64,000 bases of DNA from Nitrospira sp. KM1 (lineage in GTDB: Bacteria > Nitrospirota > Nitrospiria > Nitrospirales > Nitrospiraceae): contig NZ_AP022671.1 in the NCBI RefSeq assembly GCF_011405515.1, forward strand, positions 1,240,001-1,304,000, given 5' to 3'. Positions 39,530 through 48,048 of this stretch are shown here, in pieces (the stretch's first letter is position 1; every line of letters begins with the position of its first letter). The translations under genes and the position numbers were made by a program. A model generated the notes under the pieces. It did not search any database. It saw only the letters and a list, made by a program, of their open reading frames with translations, and had not been told where the DNA came from.

Positions 39530-41311
39530 TCATTGCCTGACGACGTGATAGAGGGTGAGTCCGGCCTTGAGACGAGCTTTCGGCAAGATGTTCTTGTGCA
39601 TTCGAAACGTCGGGAGCTGATCCACCGGTTCACTCCATGACAGGATCACCCCTGAAGAGGCCAAGCGGGATTCAAGCCCGCGGGGACCCGTGATAAAGGC
39701 ATGCCCTCCGGCAGACAGCGCCGATCGAAGATCATCGACCATACGGCGCAGCGCCGATGAATGGATATCTGCGGCATAGGGAATCCAGTAATACATGAGA
39801 TCATAGTTCTTGGGGATGCTGGGATCCTGCTGTACATCCGTGAGCGGGACGAACCGGATTCGACTCAGCCAATCCCAGCGCTGGAGTTTCGCACAGACGC
39901 CCCATAACTGTTGCGCCTGCCGCTGGGCCATGGCCGGCACACTCACGCGCACGGTATATTCTCTCGGCCGATCAAACGCCACGCAGGCGCCGATGACAGC
40001 GTCGCCGTTGACGATGAGAACACGATTTGCCGCTGCGAAGATACGGCCGACATCGCGATCCTGCTCAGCAAGATCCTGGATGTAATCCGCCACGAAGGGT
40101 TGCGCCGCAGTCTCACCGATTTCGTCTTCATGTGCAGGGTAGAGAAGGACGGCACCGAAGGCATCCTCGGGAGCGATCGGTGGAACCCCGCGGACAAATA
40201 GAGCCCGCCAATCCATCGGACTGATCATGTTCCTCTGAACCGGCAGTTCCCTGACCCCGTCCGGCAGCGTTACCGAAATGGTCTCCAGATGTTCCCGATC
40301 GCGAGCGGCGATCTTCCCGTTGACGATGGATACGCTACGGTCACAGTGCGCATATCCGTCTCGCGACTGAACGTATGGAAGGCCCGTCGAATCATCGGAG
40401 CAGGTAAGCTTCTGCAGCGTGCCAACCCTGAATGTCAGACACAGACGCCGTTCGCGGTCGAAGTATCTCAGGGGCGGATCAGGAGCCGGATGCCAGAGAA
40501 GCTGGCTGGATCGGCCGGGATCCATAAACGTCGAAAGTGGATCGCTTGTTCCCGAACCTCGCGGCACATAAAAACTTGAAAACAGCCTGAACGCCCCTTC
40601 GGATGGATAAGGAGGAATTCCTCGGTACCGCAACGGCAAGGGGCCGGCTCGTTCCCGCTGCTGATCGTCGTAGAGGCCCCGGATGAGCTCAAAGACTGCG
40701 GAGCCCGTTCCCGGCAACAGCGATTTGAATAATTCGACCACAGGCAGAAAGTCGACGTGATCCCAATGCATGGCCCCCATACAGGACATGAAGCGGGGCC
40801 GTTCGAAGTCCCCCTGCTCGAGGTGATACAGCGCGTCTTTACGATGCCGGATGGTCGCTGAGCCAGAGGCACCAATCACAAGATCCTCATCCCGGTAGAA
40901 CCAGCGTATTTCATCCAGCGATACTTGCAGCGCCTGGGCGGCCATCCCGCGCAGATCATCGGGCGTCATCGGCCGCCGGCCGGGTCTGACACCGAGATTG
41001 ACCGTGATTTCGTTCACAAGCCCCTGCGGCACGATTCCCACCCATGCGTCCCAATCCAATCTGACACGAGCCCGGCTCATGACGATTTTTCCGTCGGAGC
41101 CTGAAACCCATTCACACTCATGCAGGGGATTGCCGGCAGGATCGGTTGAAAGAAATCTGCGTCCGTCGGGACGATACAGGACAAGATGCCCGGTGGGCCG
41201 GCGAACGATGCGCCCGCCGGAGCGGACGATCTCGTCAGCCAAGATGCGATTCGAGGGGAAAAGGATGTGACCCGGTGTTTGGAGAGCAACGAGGAGAGGA
41301 TCTGCAGGCAT
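39530..41311 (-). CDS. Conserved-looking protein of unknown function, possible methyltransferase-like C-terminus
   Basis: The 593-residue protein lacks a signal peptide and membrane segments. I do not recognise the family. The C-terminal 130 residues run as alternating strand/helix (NYDLMYYWIPYAADIHSSAL, LRSALSAGGHAFITGPRGLE), recalling the second half of a class I methyltransferase, but no clear SAM-binding GxGxG is visible, so this is weak. The N-terminal region is beta-rich with short DGRRFL / DPAGNPLH repeats. It begins directly after the proA stop and ends before a terminator. Joint transcription with proA is likely. Confidence 0.6.
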   Translation of the reverse strand: MPADPLLVALQTPGHILFPSNRILADEIVRSGGRIVRRPTGHLVLYRPDGRRFLSTDPAGNPLHECEWVSGSDGKIVMSRARVRLDWDAWVGIVPQGLVNEITVNLGVRPGRRPMTPDDLRGMAAQALQVSLDEIRWFYRDEDLVIGASGSATIRHRKDALYHLEQGDFERPRFMSCMGAMHWDHVDFLPVVELFKSLLPGTGSAVFELIRGLYDDQQRERAGPLPLRYRGIPPYPSEGAFRLFSSFYVPRGSGTSDPLSTFMDPGRSSQLLWHPAPDPPLRYFDRERRLCLTFRVGTLQKLTCSDDSTGLPYVQSRDGYAHCDRSVSIVNGKIAARDREHLETISVTLPDGVRELPVQRNMISPMDWRALFVRGVPPIAPEDAFGAVLLYPAHEDEIGETAAQPFVADYIQDLAEQDRDVGRIFAAANRVLIVNGDAVIGACVAFDRPREYTVRVSVPAMAQRQAQQLWGVCAKLQRWDWLSRIRFVPLTDVQQDPSIPKNYDLMYYWIPYAADIHSSALRRMVDDLRSALSAGGHAFITGPRGLESRLASSGVILSWSEPVDQLPTFRMHKNILPKARLKAGLTLYHVVRQ

Positions 41312-42643
41312 TTACTCGCGGATCTGCCCGCTCCCCAGGACGATAAACTTGGAACAGGTCAACTCTTCCAAGCCCATGGGTCCCCTGGCATGGATGCGCG
41401 AGGTACTGATTCCGATCTCGGCTCCGAGACCGAACTGATAGCCGTCATTCAGCCTCGTTGACGCATTCACTAATACTGCGCTGGCATCGACCTCCCGGAG
41501 AAACCGCATCGCCTTTTGATAGTCACCGGTCACGATCGATTCCGTGTGCCGCGACCCATGCCGGGCGATATGATCCACGGCCTCATCGATGTTCTTGACC
41601 ACTTTGACGGCCAGCGTCAAATCGAGAAATTCCTTGCCATAATCGCTCTCACTTGCGGGCTTGGCCAACGAAGAGAGCTGGCAGGTTTTCTGGCACCCTC
41701 GCACTTCCACCTTGGCGGCCACAGCCTTTTCAATGAACCCCGCCAACCATGTCCGGGCAATGCCCTGATGAACCAGAAGCGTCTCCATGGCGTTACAGGT
41801 CGAAGGCCGCTGCACCTTGGCGTTGAAGGCAATCCGTTCGGCCATGGCCGGATCGGCGTCTCCATCCACATACACATGGCACACACCGGCGTCGTGTTTG
41901 ATCACCGGAATGGTGGAATGTTCAGCGACGATGCGCATCAAGGATTCGCCGCCCCGGGGAATGATCAGATCGATGAACCGGTCTTGCTTGAGCAGAACGG
42001 GGACGAGTTCGCGTTCAGGCTTCGAGACGAAGCTGATCGCACCCGCAGGAATGTCGTTTTTTTCCGCCGCCGCCGAAAGTACAGCGGCGATCGCGCTGTT
42101 CGAACGAATCGCTTCGCTGCCTCCGCGCAGGACGCAGGCGTTTCCGGATTTCACGCAAAGAGCGGCCGAATCGGCCGTCACGTTCGGACGCGACTCATAG
42201 ATAATCCCGATCACTCCGATGGGCACCCGCACACGACCGACTTGCATACCGTTCGGTCTCGTCCACATCGCCGGCATGCCTCCGACCGGATCGGGCAGCG
42301 CGGCCACTTCACGGATACCGGCTGCCATTTCTGATATTCGATCGGATGTCAGGCGAAGTCGATCGGCGGCGGCTTTTTTTTCAGGCGCATTCCCAAATGC
42401 CTCGAGGTCCTCGCCGTTCGCCGCGATCAGCTCAGCCGACTGCTCTTCTATGGCATCCGCCATGGCAGACAACGCACGATTTTTCGCTGCTGTGGAGAGT
42501 GTCGCCAGCCGGTGTGATGCCTGTCGAGCCCGTGTCACCAATTCCAATACATAGTCAGGGATGCTCTGAACCGGCAATTCATCCCCGTCTGTCTGTTCAC
42601 CTGTATCGGCCGGTGTCACTGGATTCGCATTCTTCTCGGTCAT
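41312..42643 (-). CDS. proA: Gamma-glutamyl phosphate reductase
   Basis: The 443-residue enzyme reduces glutamyl-5-phosphate in proline synthesis. Aldehyde-dehydrogenase fold landmarks are present, with catalytic Cys in VQRPSTCNAMETLLVH and the VPIGVIGIIYESRPNVT cofactor segment. It has a short acidic N-terminal extension of about 25 residues relative to the usual start. No proB is seen in the window. A candidate promoter lies about 45 bp upstream. Confidence 0.95.
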   Translation of the reverse strand: MTEKNANPVTPADTGEQTDGDELPVQSIPDYVLELVTRARQASHRLATLSTAAKNRALSAMADAIEEQSAELIAANGEDLEAFGNAPEKKAAADRLRLTSDRISEMAAGIREVAALPDPVGGMPAMWTRPNGMQVGRVRVPIGVIGIIYESRPNVTADSAALCVKSGNACVLRGGSEAIRSNSAIAAVLSAAAEKNDIPAGAISFVSKPERELVPVLLKQDRFIDLIIPRGGESLMRIVAEHSTIPVIKHDAGVCHVYVDGDADPAMAERIAFNAKVQRPSTCNAMETLLVHQGIARTWLAGFIEKAVAAKVEVRGCQKTCQLSSLAKPASESDYGKEFLDLTLAVKVVKNIDEAVDHIARHGSRHTESIVTGDYQKAMRFLREVDASAVLVNASTRLNDGYQFGLGAEIGISTSRIHARGPMGLEELTCSKFIVLGSGQIRE

Positions 42644-42686
42644 GGCTTGGTGCGGCTCCCCTCGTGTACGGTTTTTCGTTCGACAC

Positions 42687-42716
42687 AGGATACAGTGCTG
42701 CTTTCGAAAGGGTCAA
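42687..42716 (-). promoter_or_regulatory. Candidate sigma-70 promoter of proA
   Basis: TTGACC (42716-42711), an 18-bp spacer and TATCCT (42692-42687) on the minus strand, in the 160-bp gap after the secretion operon. The -35 differs at one base and the -10 at two from consensus. Confidence 0.45.
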
Positions 42717-42803
42717 GCGACGCTCCGGCAAAGGCAGTTCCCTTCAAACCGGAGATCCCTTCAGATCAGTACACCGTGCGGAGAACGTTTTGCGGAGAAC
42801 GTC

Positions 42804-43484
42804 TTATTGTGTAGCCGGCAGAATCGGGCTGAACGTGCTGTCTTCCGGAGCCGTATCGTCGGAGGGTGTGGTAAAGGGTTCGGGGACACCCGGAGACGGC
42901 GCTGATTGCTGTGGAGAGCCTCCTGGGCCGGGTGGCGCGGTTGAGGGAAATAGACTGACTGTAGAGGGATTGGGGTGTTGGAAGATCCAATCGCGGTAGC
43001 TTTTCATGCCATCAAAGTGTCGCACGGCTAACGGAAATTCATGCTTCTTCATGGGCTCGCCTTTTCTGCGGGTCCGCACTCCCATAATTCCACCGCTGGG
43101 GCTTCTGATATAGTCCCACGTGCCGCGAGTCAGTGGATCGAGATAGACTTTCCGCAGATAGGGCTTCGGGAGCCTCGTGAGATCCATGAGGGATTGGGGA
43201 TAGACTTCTCCCTGGATAACCCTGCCGGCCTTCATGGCGGTGGAATACAATGCCAGCGCATTCTGTATTTCGATACCCTTTGTCAGCAGATCCGCCTCCA
43301 ATTCGCGCTGCATCATCATTTTCCACTGCTGGGCTCCCATAGTCGTCACAATCCCGATCAGCACGATAGCGAACATCAGGAACAGGTAGGTAATCCCCCG
43401 TTCACCGCCCGCATGGAGCGACACCAATATTGATCTTTTTGCAAGAAGCCAACTGGCCGTCCGGCGTGGCATCGGGAAACCCAC
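42804..43484 (-). CDS. Pseudopilin-like protein (last gene of the secretion operon)
   Basis: The 226-residue protein has a charged leader ending GGERG, then ITYLFLMFAIVLIGIVTTMG, a long hydrophobic helix like that of type IV pilin-like proteins cleaved after Gly. The conserved Glu at mature position 5 is missing (Phe instead), which is typical only of minor pseudopilins of the GspK kind or of degenerate ones. The soluble part has GEVYPQSLMDLTRLP and YLDPLTRGTWDYI, a pattern seen in GspG-like pseudopilins. The C-terminal 45 residues are Pro/Ser rich. It lies 3 bp after the PilP-like gene. Confidence 0.75.
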   Translation of the reverse strand: MGFPMPRRTASWLLAKRSILVSLHAGGERGITYLFLMFAIVLIGIVTTMGAQQWKMMMQRELEADLLTKGIEIQNALALYSTAMKAGRVIQGEVYPQSLMDLTRLPKPYLRKVYLDPLTRGTWDYIRSPSGGIMGVRTRRKGEPMKKHEFPLAVRHFDGMKSYRDWIFQHPNPSTVSLFPSTAPPGPGGSPQQSAPSPGVPEPFTTPSDDTAPEDSTFSPILPATQ

Positions 43485-43487
43485 TGT

Positions 43488-44057
43488 CTAGGGATCGGAA
43501 AGTTCTTCCTCAGAGAGAGGAACGGTATGTTCTTGCCTCGACCGTCGATCCTGTAACGTGATGCTTTCCGGTGTGATCTGCTTCACGACGATACGACTCT
43601 CCACGACTTGGCCTTTTCTCACCAGGTGAAGATCCTCATTTCTCGTCACGACCGCGAGATCCCGTGTCTTGTCCCATTCCTCACCGGTCCTTACGAAACC
43701 CAGATATTGGTACTGTGAGAGTTCCGTGTCAGCCTGCGCTCCGGCCTGTAATGGATCGCCCTCACCTTGCTGGTCGGACAGAGCTGCAGATGGAGTCGAT
43801 GTCAGGGAGAAAATATTCCGCGGAACGACGAAAGCCAGATCCCGCTGTGTCCGAACGGCGGCGAGGAGTTCCAGCTGTACGTGGAATGGGTTGGAGGCCA
43901 TCCTTGAGCTCCTCTGGACGGCTGATGCCGTTCCTGTCACGTTGGCAAGAGGCATGCGGAGGGGTTGCTGAGTCGTGAACCACTGCCAGGCTGCGAGTCC
44001 ACTCCACAGCATCACGAGGACGACCAGCATTCCCATTTGTTTTTGAGTACTGCTCAC
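43488..44057 (-). CDS. PilP/GspC-like inner-membrane linker protein
   Basis: The 189-residue protein has one N-terminal membrane anchor (about 8-26), a variable linker, and a C-terminal beta domain (YQYLGFVRTGEEWDKTRDLA, then RNEDLHLVRKGQVVESRIVVKQI) resembling the homology region of GspC or PilP. That domain usually contacts the secretin. The assignment rests on shape and operon position rather than a strong motif. It lies 18 bp after the PilO-like gene. Confidence 0.65.
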   Translation of the reverse strand: MSSTQKQMGMLVVLVMLWSGLAAWQWFTTQQPLRMPLANVTGTASAVQRSSRMASNPFHVQLELLAAVRTQRDLAFVVPRNIFSLTSTPSAALSDQQGEGDPLQAGAQADTELSQYQYLGFVRTGEEWDKTRDLAVVTRNEDLHLVRKGQVVESRIVVKQITPESITLQDRRSRQEHTVPLSEEELSDP

Positions 44058-44075
44058 GGAACAAGTCTCCCGGTA

Positions 44076-44627
44076 TTACGACGGCTCGGACGGACTACCC
44101 TTCAAGTAGGTCGCAATCTTGATATTGAACGTCATGTTCCCATGCTGTGCAGGAGGATGCAGGAGAACGAGGTCTTCGATGTACACAAGTTCCTCTGCCG
44201 TTTCGATGTCATACAGAAACCGTCGAAGATCTTCGTACTTGCCTGTCAACGTCCCTTCCAACAGTCCTTTGCTGGTATTGGGAACCCCCGTGGCCTCTGT
44301 CTTGTACGAAAGCGACGGAAGTGTGACATGGTTCCGTTTTGACTCCTCAGTAATCCCGAGGGCCAGTGGGGCAAAATCATGCTCATCGGGCAGAGCAGCC
44401 CGCACTTGTGCCAGATCCTTTTTCGCACGGACGGCATTTCGATGAAGTTGGATGTCCTCCCTGGCCTGTCTCCATTCCGCCTCCAGCGCTACCACAGCGA
44501 GCCGAGCAGGCTCCGTGCCGGCCGTTCTCACAAGCATGAGCGCACCGAAAAGTCCCGCTGCCAGTACCACCCAGGGAATGAGCGGACCATACGGCTTTTT
44601 CAGTTCTTGGATCAGCAAGTTCCACAT
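44076..44627 (-). CDS. PilO/GspM-like inner-membrane protein
   Basis: The 183-residue protein has one membrane helix (about 17-35), a coiled coil of about 40 residues (EAEWRQAREDIQLHRNAVRA) and a ferredoxin-like C-terminal domain (GVPNTSKGLLEGTLTGKYEDLRRFLYDIETAEELVYIEDLVLL). This is the classic PilO/GspM layout. With the PilM- and PilN-like proteins it should form the inner-membrane assembly platform. Confidence 0.75.
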   Translation of the reverse strand: MWNLLIQELKKPYGPLIPWVVLAAGLFGALMLVRTAGTEPARLAVVALEAEWRQAREDIQLHRNAVRAKKDLAQVRAALPDEHDFAPLALGITEESKRNHVTLPSLSYKTEATGVPNTSKGLLEGTLTGKYEDLRRFLYDIETAEELVYIEDLVLLHPPAQHGNMTFNIKIATYLKGSPSEPS

Positions 44628-44633
44628 GGCAGA

Positions 44634-45263
44634 TCACGCTCCGCCCTGGTGATACTTCAAGGTAAGGTCGAATTCGACCAGTCCGTCGCTGCCGACGCGA
44701 TGTTGTCCCAGGACAGGATCGCGGAAGATGGGATGGCGCTGCATCTTCAGCGCAAGAGCCGTGACGTCCCCCACCGATACCGCCGAGCCGGTCAAGTGGA
44801 CGACAGCGCTCGTAGAATCGAGCCTCACGCTTTTGATCGCCACGTTCGACGGAATGGCCGCTTCGAGACCCGAAAGAAATCGGGTCCATGAGAAATTCCG
44901 CTTCCCCAACATCTGATTCGCCAATGCCACTTCCGCCGGCAACCGAAGCAGGGATTCCGGCGAGACATCGATGCCTTCCTGCAGAGCGGCAGACATCAGT
45001 TGCCGGTCTTGGTCGCGGACCTGGTCCAGACGGGATCGGACCATTTCCCCCTCGAACATCCAGTCTGCGGCCTCAAAAATGCTCCACGCAATGCCGATCG
45101 CCAGCACGACGCACAAGCCGATGAGTCCGAGACGGGCCGGGGCAAAATAGGATCGGTGCCGGCGGCTGAACTCGAGCTCAAAATATCGTGAGCGCCGTGA
45201 GAGGGACATCACGGCACCTGAGAATGGCGGCCAGGTCACATACGGTGGGCGAAAATGCATCAT
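44634..45263 (-). CDS. PilN/GspL-C-like inner-membrane protein
   Basis: The start is placed at the ATG at 45263, which overlaps the TGA of the PilM-like gene; the longer frame to 45410 lies in that gene and reads as non-protein. The 209-residue product has a short cytoplasmic N-terminus, one membrane helix (APARLGLIGLCVVLAIGIAW), a coiled coil and a small alpha/beta domain, as in PilN. Overlapping stop and start suggest tight coupling with the PilM-like partner that binds its N-terminus. Confidence 0.7.
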   Translation of the reverse strand: MMHFRPPYVTWPPFSGAVMSLSRRSRYFELEFSRRHRSYFAPARLGLIGLCVVLAIGIAWSIFEAADWMFEGEMVRSRLDQVRDQDRQLMSAALQEGIDVSPESLLRLPAEVALANQMLGKRNFSWTRFLSGLEAAIPSNVAIKSVRLDSTSAVVHLTGSAVSVGDVTALALKMQRHPIFRDPVLGQHRVGSDGLVEFDLTLKYHQGGA

Positions 45264-46261
45264 GCGGCCATTCCTGCGACAGTGGGAAGGGTCGTCGAAG
45301 AGGAATTTCCACCGTGCTGGCTCCAACCGAGAGGAGCGAGATGATCCCAATTTAATCGATCGACGGTCATATTCAATTCGTGTTCCAGCGTGCCGGCCAA
45401 GTGGGCCCACTCGTCGGCCGCGGCTACCACGAGGCGACGAAGCGTCAGCTCCGGGTAACTTTCCCGACAGGAAAGAATCGACGCCTGGATCTCATGGACG
45501 ATTCTCATTGAGAGCTCACTGTCGGTTCCATTTCGATGAGTCGAGGACGCCACGATGGCCGGTTTGTTCCTGATAAAGACGGGTCTGCCCCGGTGGATGA
45601 CGAGACAGGTGAACCCACCGTCTGAACATGAAATCCACACGAGATCTTCGAGAAACGTCTTGTGTGTTCCAGATGCCCTGAGCCAGAGATTAAACAGATG
45701 GAGACTCGTCACACCGACTTCACGAGGAATCAAGCCGGTGGATTCACACAGTGATTCATATTCAGCAAGAATATTTTCTTGGATGGAAACGACGACCACC
45801 TGGTATGACGGCTCAGCCGCGCATGAAGCAGGAAACGTCTGCCAGACAATTTTCGCCCCCACCAAAGGAAGCCGCTGATCCTGCCCAAGCCGCCATCGAA
45901 TGAGCGCGTCCTGCTCCTCCCAGCGGCGGGGCAAGCGTTCCAGGGAAAGCACGGTCATCCGGACCGACCAATCCGGCAACAACAACGTCACCGACCGCGG
46001 CAGATCGCGGGCGACGGCCCAGCCCCCTATGCGAAACCCGCGCGGCGTACCGACCAGCGCTCTCAGTCGCTCTTCCAGAGCGGGCCGGTCAATGACATTC
46101 GGTTCGATCGGTGACGCTTTCACAGCTCCATGAGGGATCTGAGATACGAGACATCGATACCGCGGCCGGCCGCGCCACGACCTCGACCGTTCTCCCCAGG
46201 ACAGAGTCTGACTGCCGATCGTCACGCAATACTTCGGACGCCCGCCGCTCAAGCCCAACAT
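45260..46261 (-). CDS. PilM-like actin-fold protein of the secretion platform
   Basis: The 333-residue protein has no membrane segment and follows the PilM/GspL-N arrangement. It has a domain with LLLPDWSVRMTVLSLERLPR (substrate-like strand in PilM), then NLWLRASGTHKTFLEDLVWISCSDGGFTCLVIHRGRPVFIRNK, an ASKHA-type beta sheet with phosphate-loop-like SCSDGGFT. Identity is low and the N-terminal 40 residues are Arg-rich and atypical. It lies 2 bp after the GspE gene. Confidence 0.65.
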   Translation of the reverse strand: MLGLSGGRPKYCVTIGSQTLSWGERSRSWRGRPRYRCLVSQIPHGAVKASPIEPNVIDRPALEERLRALVGTPRGFRIGGWAVARDLPRSVTLLLPDWSVRMTVLSLERLPRRWEEQDALIRWRLGQDQRLPLVGAKIVWQTFPASCAAEPSYQVVVVSIQENILAEYESLCESTGLIPREVGVTSLHLFNLWLRASGTHKTFLEDLVWISCSDGGFTCLVIHRGRPVFIRNKPAIVASSTHRNGTDSELSMRIVHEIQASILSCRESYPELTLRRLVVAAADEWAHLAGTLEHELNMTVDRLNWDHLAPLGWSQHGGNSSSTTLPTVAGMAA

Positions 46262-46263
46262 GG

Positions 46264-48024
46264 CTAGCCTTCCTCGTTGAACGTAACCCGATTGATCTCC
46301 CGCAGTGTGGTCGATCCTTCGAGAACCTTGCGGACTGCAGACTGCCTCAAGGTGATCATGCCGGAGGTGACGGCCCGATAGCGGATTTCAGAAAGCGGAC
46401 GCTCGGCCAGGATCATCTCTTTGATCTCGTCGGTGAGATCCAGAAATTCCGTGATGCACTTCCGCCCGCGGTAGCCGGTGCCGTGGCACTCGTGGCATCC
46501 CTTACCCTGATAAAAGGGCAGGTCTTTATACTCTTCGTAGTCGAGACCTGATTCCGCCGCGAGTGCCTCGTCGAGGATGACGACGGTCCGGCACGCCGGA
46601 CAGACCATCCGGATGAGCCGCTGAGCCAACACACAGTTCAACGCTGCAAGAAAATTATAGGCGTCGATTCCCATCGATGCGAAACGGCCGATGACGTCGA
46701 ACACATTGTTCGCATGCACGGTCGTTAACACGAGATGCCCGGTCAGGGCGGATTGAATCGCAATCTGCGCAGTTTCCGAATCGCGGATTTCTCCCACCAT
46801 GATTTTGTCGGGGTCGTGTCTCAAGATCGATCTCAACCCCCGTGCGAAGGTCAGCCCTTTTTTCTCATTGACGGGAATCTGCACTACGCCGGCCAGTTGA
46901 TATTCCACCGGATCTTCAATGGTGATCAGCTTGTCCTCTTTCACGTTCATCTCGGTAATTGCCGCATAGAGGGTCGTCGTCTTTCCGCTGCCGGTCGGAC
47001 CCGTGACGAGTACCATTCCGTACGGCCTCGTAATGGCACGCCTGAATCGTTTGAGATCTTCTTCGTTGAAACCCAGGCGATCCAGTCGCAATGACGACAC
47101 GCCCGTCGTGATGGCCTCGCGGTCCAGTATTCGAATCACGACGGATTCTCCAAATACGCTCGGAAGGATCGAGACGCGGAAATCGACCGTCTTTCGCTCG
47201 AGTCGCATCCGGAAACTTCCATCCTGGGGAACCCGGCGCTCGGCAATGTCCAGATCCGACATGACTTTGAGACGGGACACGAGCGGCGCATGCAATCTGA
47301 TATCAAGCGGTTCCATCGCGGGCACGAGAATACCGTCCACACGAAACTTGACCTTTGTCGCCCGGTCGGCCGCTTCAATGTGGATATCGCTGGCCCGCCG
47401 CTGCATGGCACTGAGGAGAATGGAATCGAGCAGCTTGACGGCGGGGCTTTGATCTTCTCCGCCCGAATCGATGGTCAGAACTTCATCGCCGCGCTCATCT
47501 TCTTTGACCAGCACCGAACGATATTCGGCCTCCAGCTCGCGCAAGGCCTGGCTGGACCCTTCGCTTCGCTCCAGCGCCACGAGAATGGCACTCCGAGGGC
47601 TGACGACCAAGCCGAGAGGCCGATCCAGAAGCAGTTCCAGTTCGTCGAGTCCAAGAAGATTCTGCGGATCAGGAACGGCAATCACGAGAAGGCCGCCCTC
47701 CTCCGCAATCGGCACGAAGGGGTGCCGCTGCATCAATTTGATGGAGACGGAATCATAAAACGTCTGGTTGATTCGGAAATCCGTGAGAGGCTCAAATGGA
47801 AGTCCGTGCTGAACGGCCAATGCCTTTGCCAGTTGTTCTTCCGAGATGGAACCCTCACTGACCAGCGTCGATCCGAGCGCGGCGGATACTCCCTTCAACC
47901 GGTCCAGTGTCTGGCTGACTGTTTGCGCAGATACCATGGCCTGGTCAACCAGGACATCGGCCAAGGTTGACCTGACGGGTGTCCTCACTATGGAAGGCTG
48001 CTTGATTCCCATCTCGTCCTGCAA
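46264..48024 (-). CDS. Type II secretion / type IV pilus assembly ATPase (GspE/PilB)
   Basis: The 586-residue ATPase has an N-terminal MshEN/GspE-N region, Walker A GPTGSGKTTTLYA from 342, an Asp box with EDPVEYQL, Walker B LRHDPDKIMVGEIRD, and a His box LTTVHAN. The tetracysteine zinc site of PilB/GspE is complete: CPAC then CHEC about 40 residues later. It powers pseudopilin assembly and is an extension ATPase. No PilT retraction ATPase gene is in the operon, favouring secretion over a retractile pilus. Confidence 0.95.
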   Translation of the reverse strand: MQDEMGIKQPSIVRTPVRSTLADVLVDQAMVSAQTVSQTLDRLKGVSAALGSTLVSEGSISEEQLAKALAVQHGLPFEPLTDFRINQTFYDSVSIKLMQRHPFVPIAEEGGLLVIAVPDPQNLLGLDELELLLDRPLGLVVSPRSAILVALERSEGSSQALRELEAEYRSVLVKEDERGDEVLTIDSGGEDQSPAVKLLDSILLSAMQRRASDIHIEAADRATKVKFRVDGILVPAMEPLDIRLHAPLVSRLKVMSDLDIAERRVPQDGSFRMRLERKTVDFRVSILPSVFGESVVIRILDREAITTGVSSLRLDRLGFNEEDLKRFRRAITRPYGMVLVTGPTGSGKTTTLYAAITEMNVKEDKLITIEDPVEYQLAGVVQIPVNEKKGLTFARGLRSILRHDPDKIMVGEIRDSETAQIAIQSALTGHLVLTTVHANNVFDVIGRFASMGIDAYNFLAALNCVLAQRLIRMVCPACRTVVILDEALAAESGLDYEEYKDLPFYQGKGCHECHGTGYRGRKCITEFLDLTDEIKEMILAERPLSEIRYRAVTSGMITLRQSAVRKVLEGSTTLREINRVTFNEEG

Positions 48025-48048
48025 ATGAGGTCTGCTCGATGCCGACCG

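Noticed and set aside
44634-45410. 258-codon version of the PilN-like protein
   Set aside because: The first 49 codons overlap the PilM-like gene and read as non-protein; the ATG at 45263 overlapping TGA is preferred.
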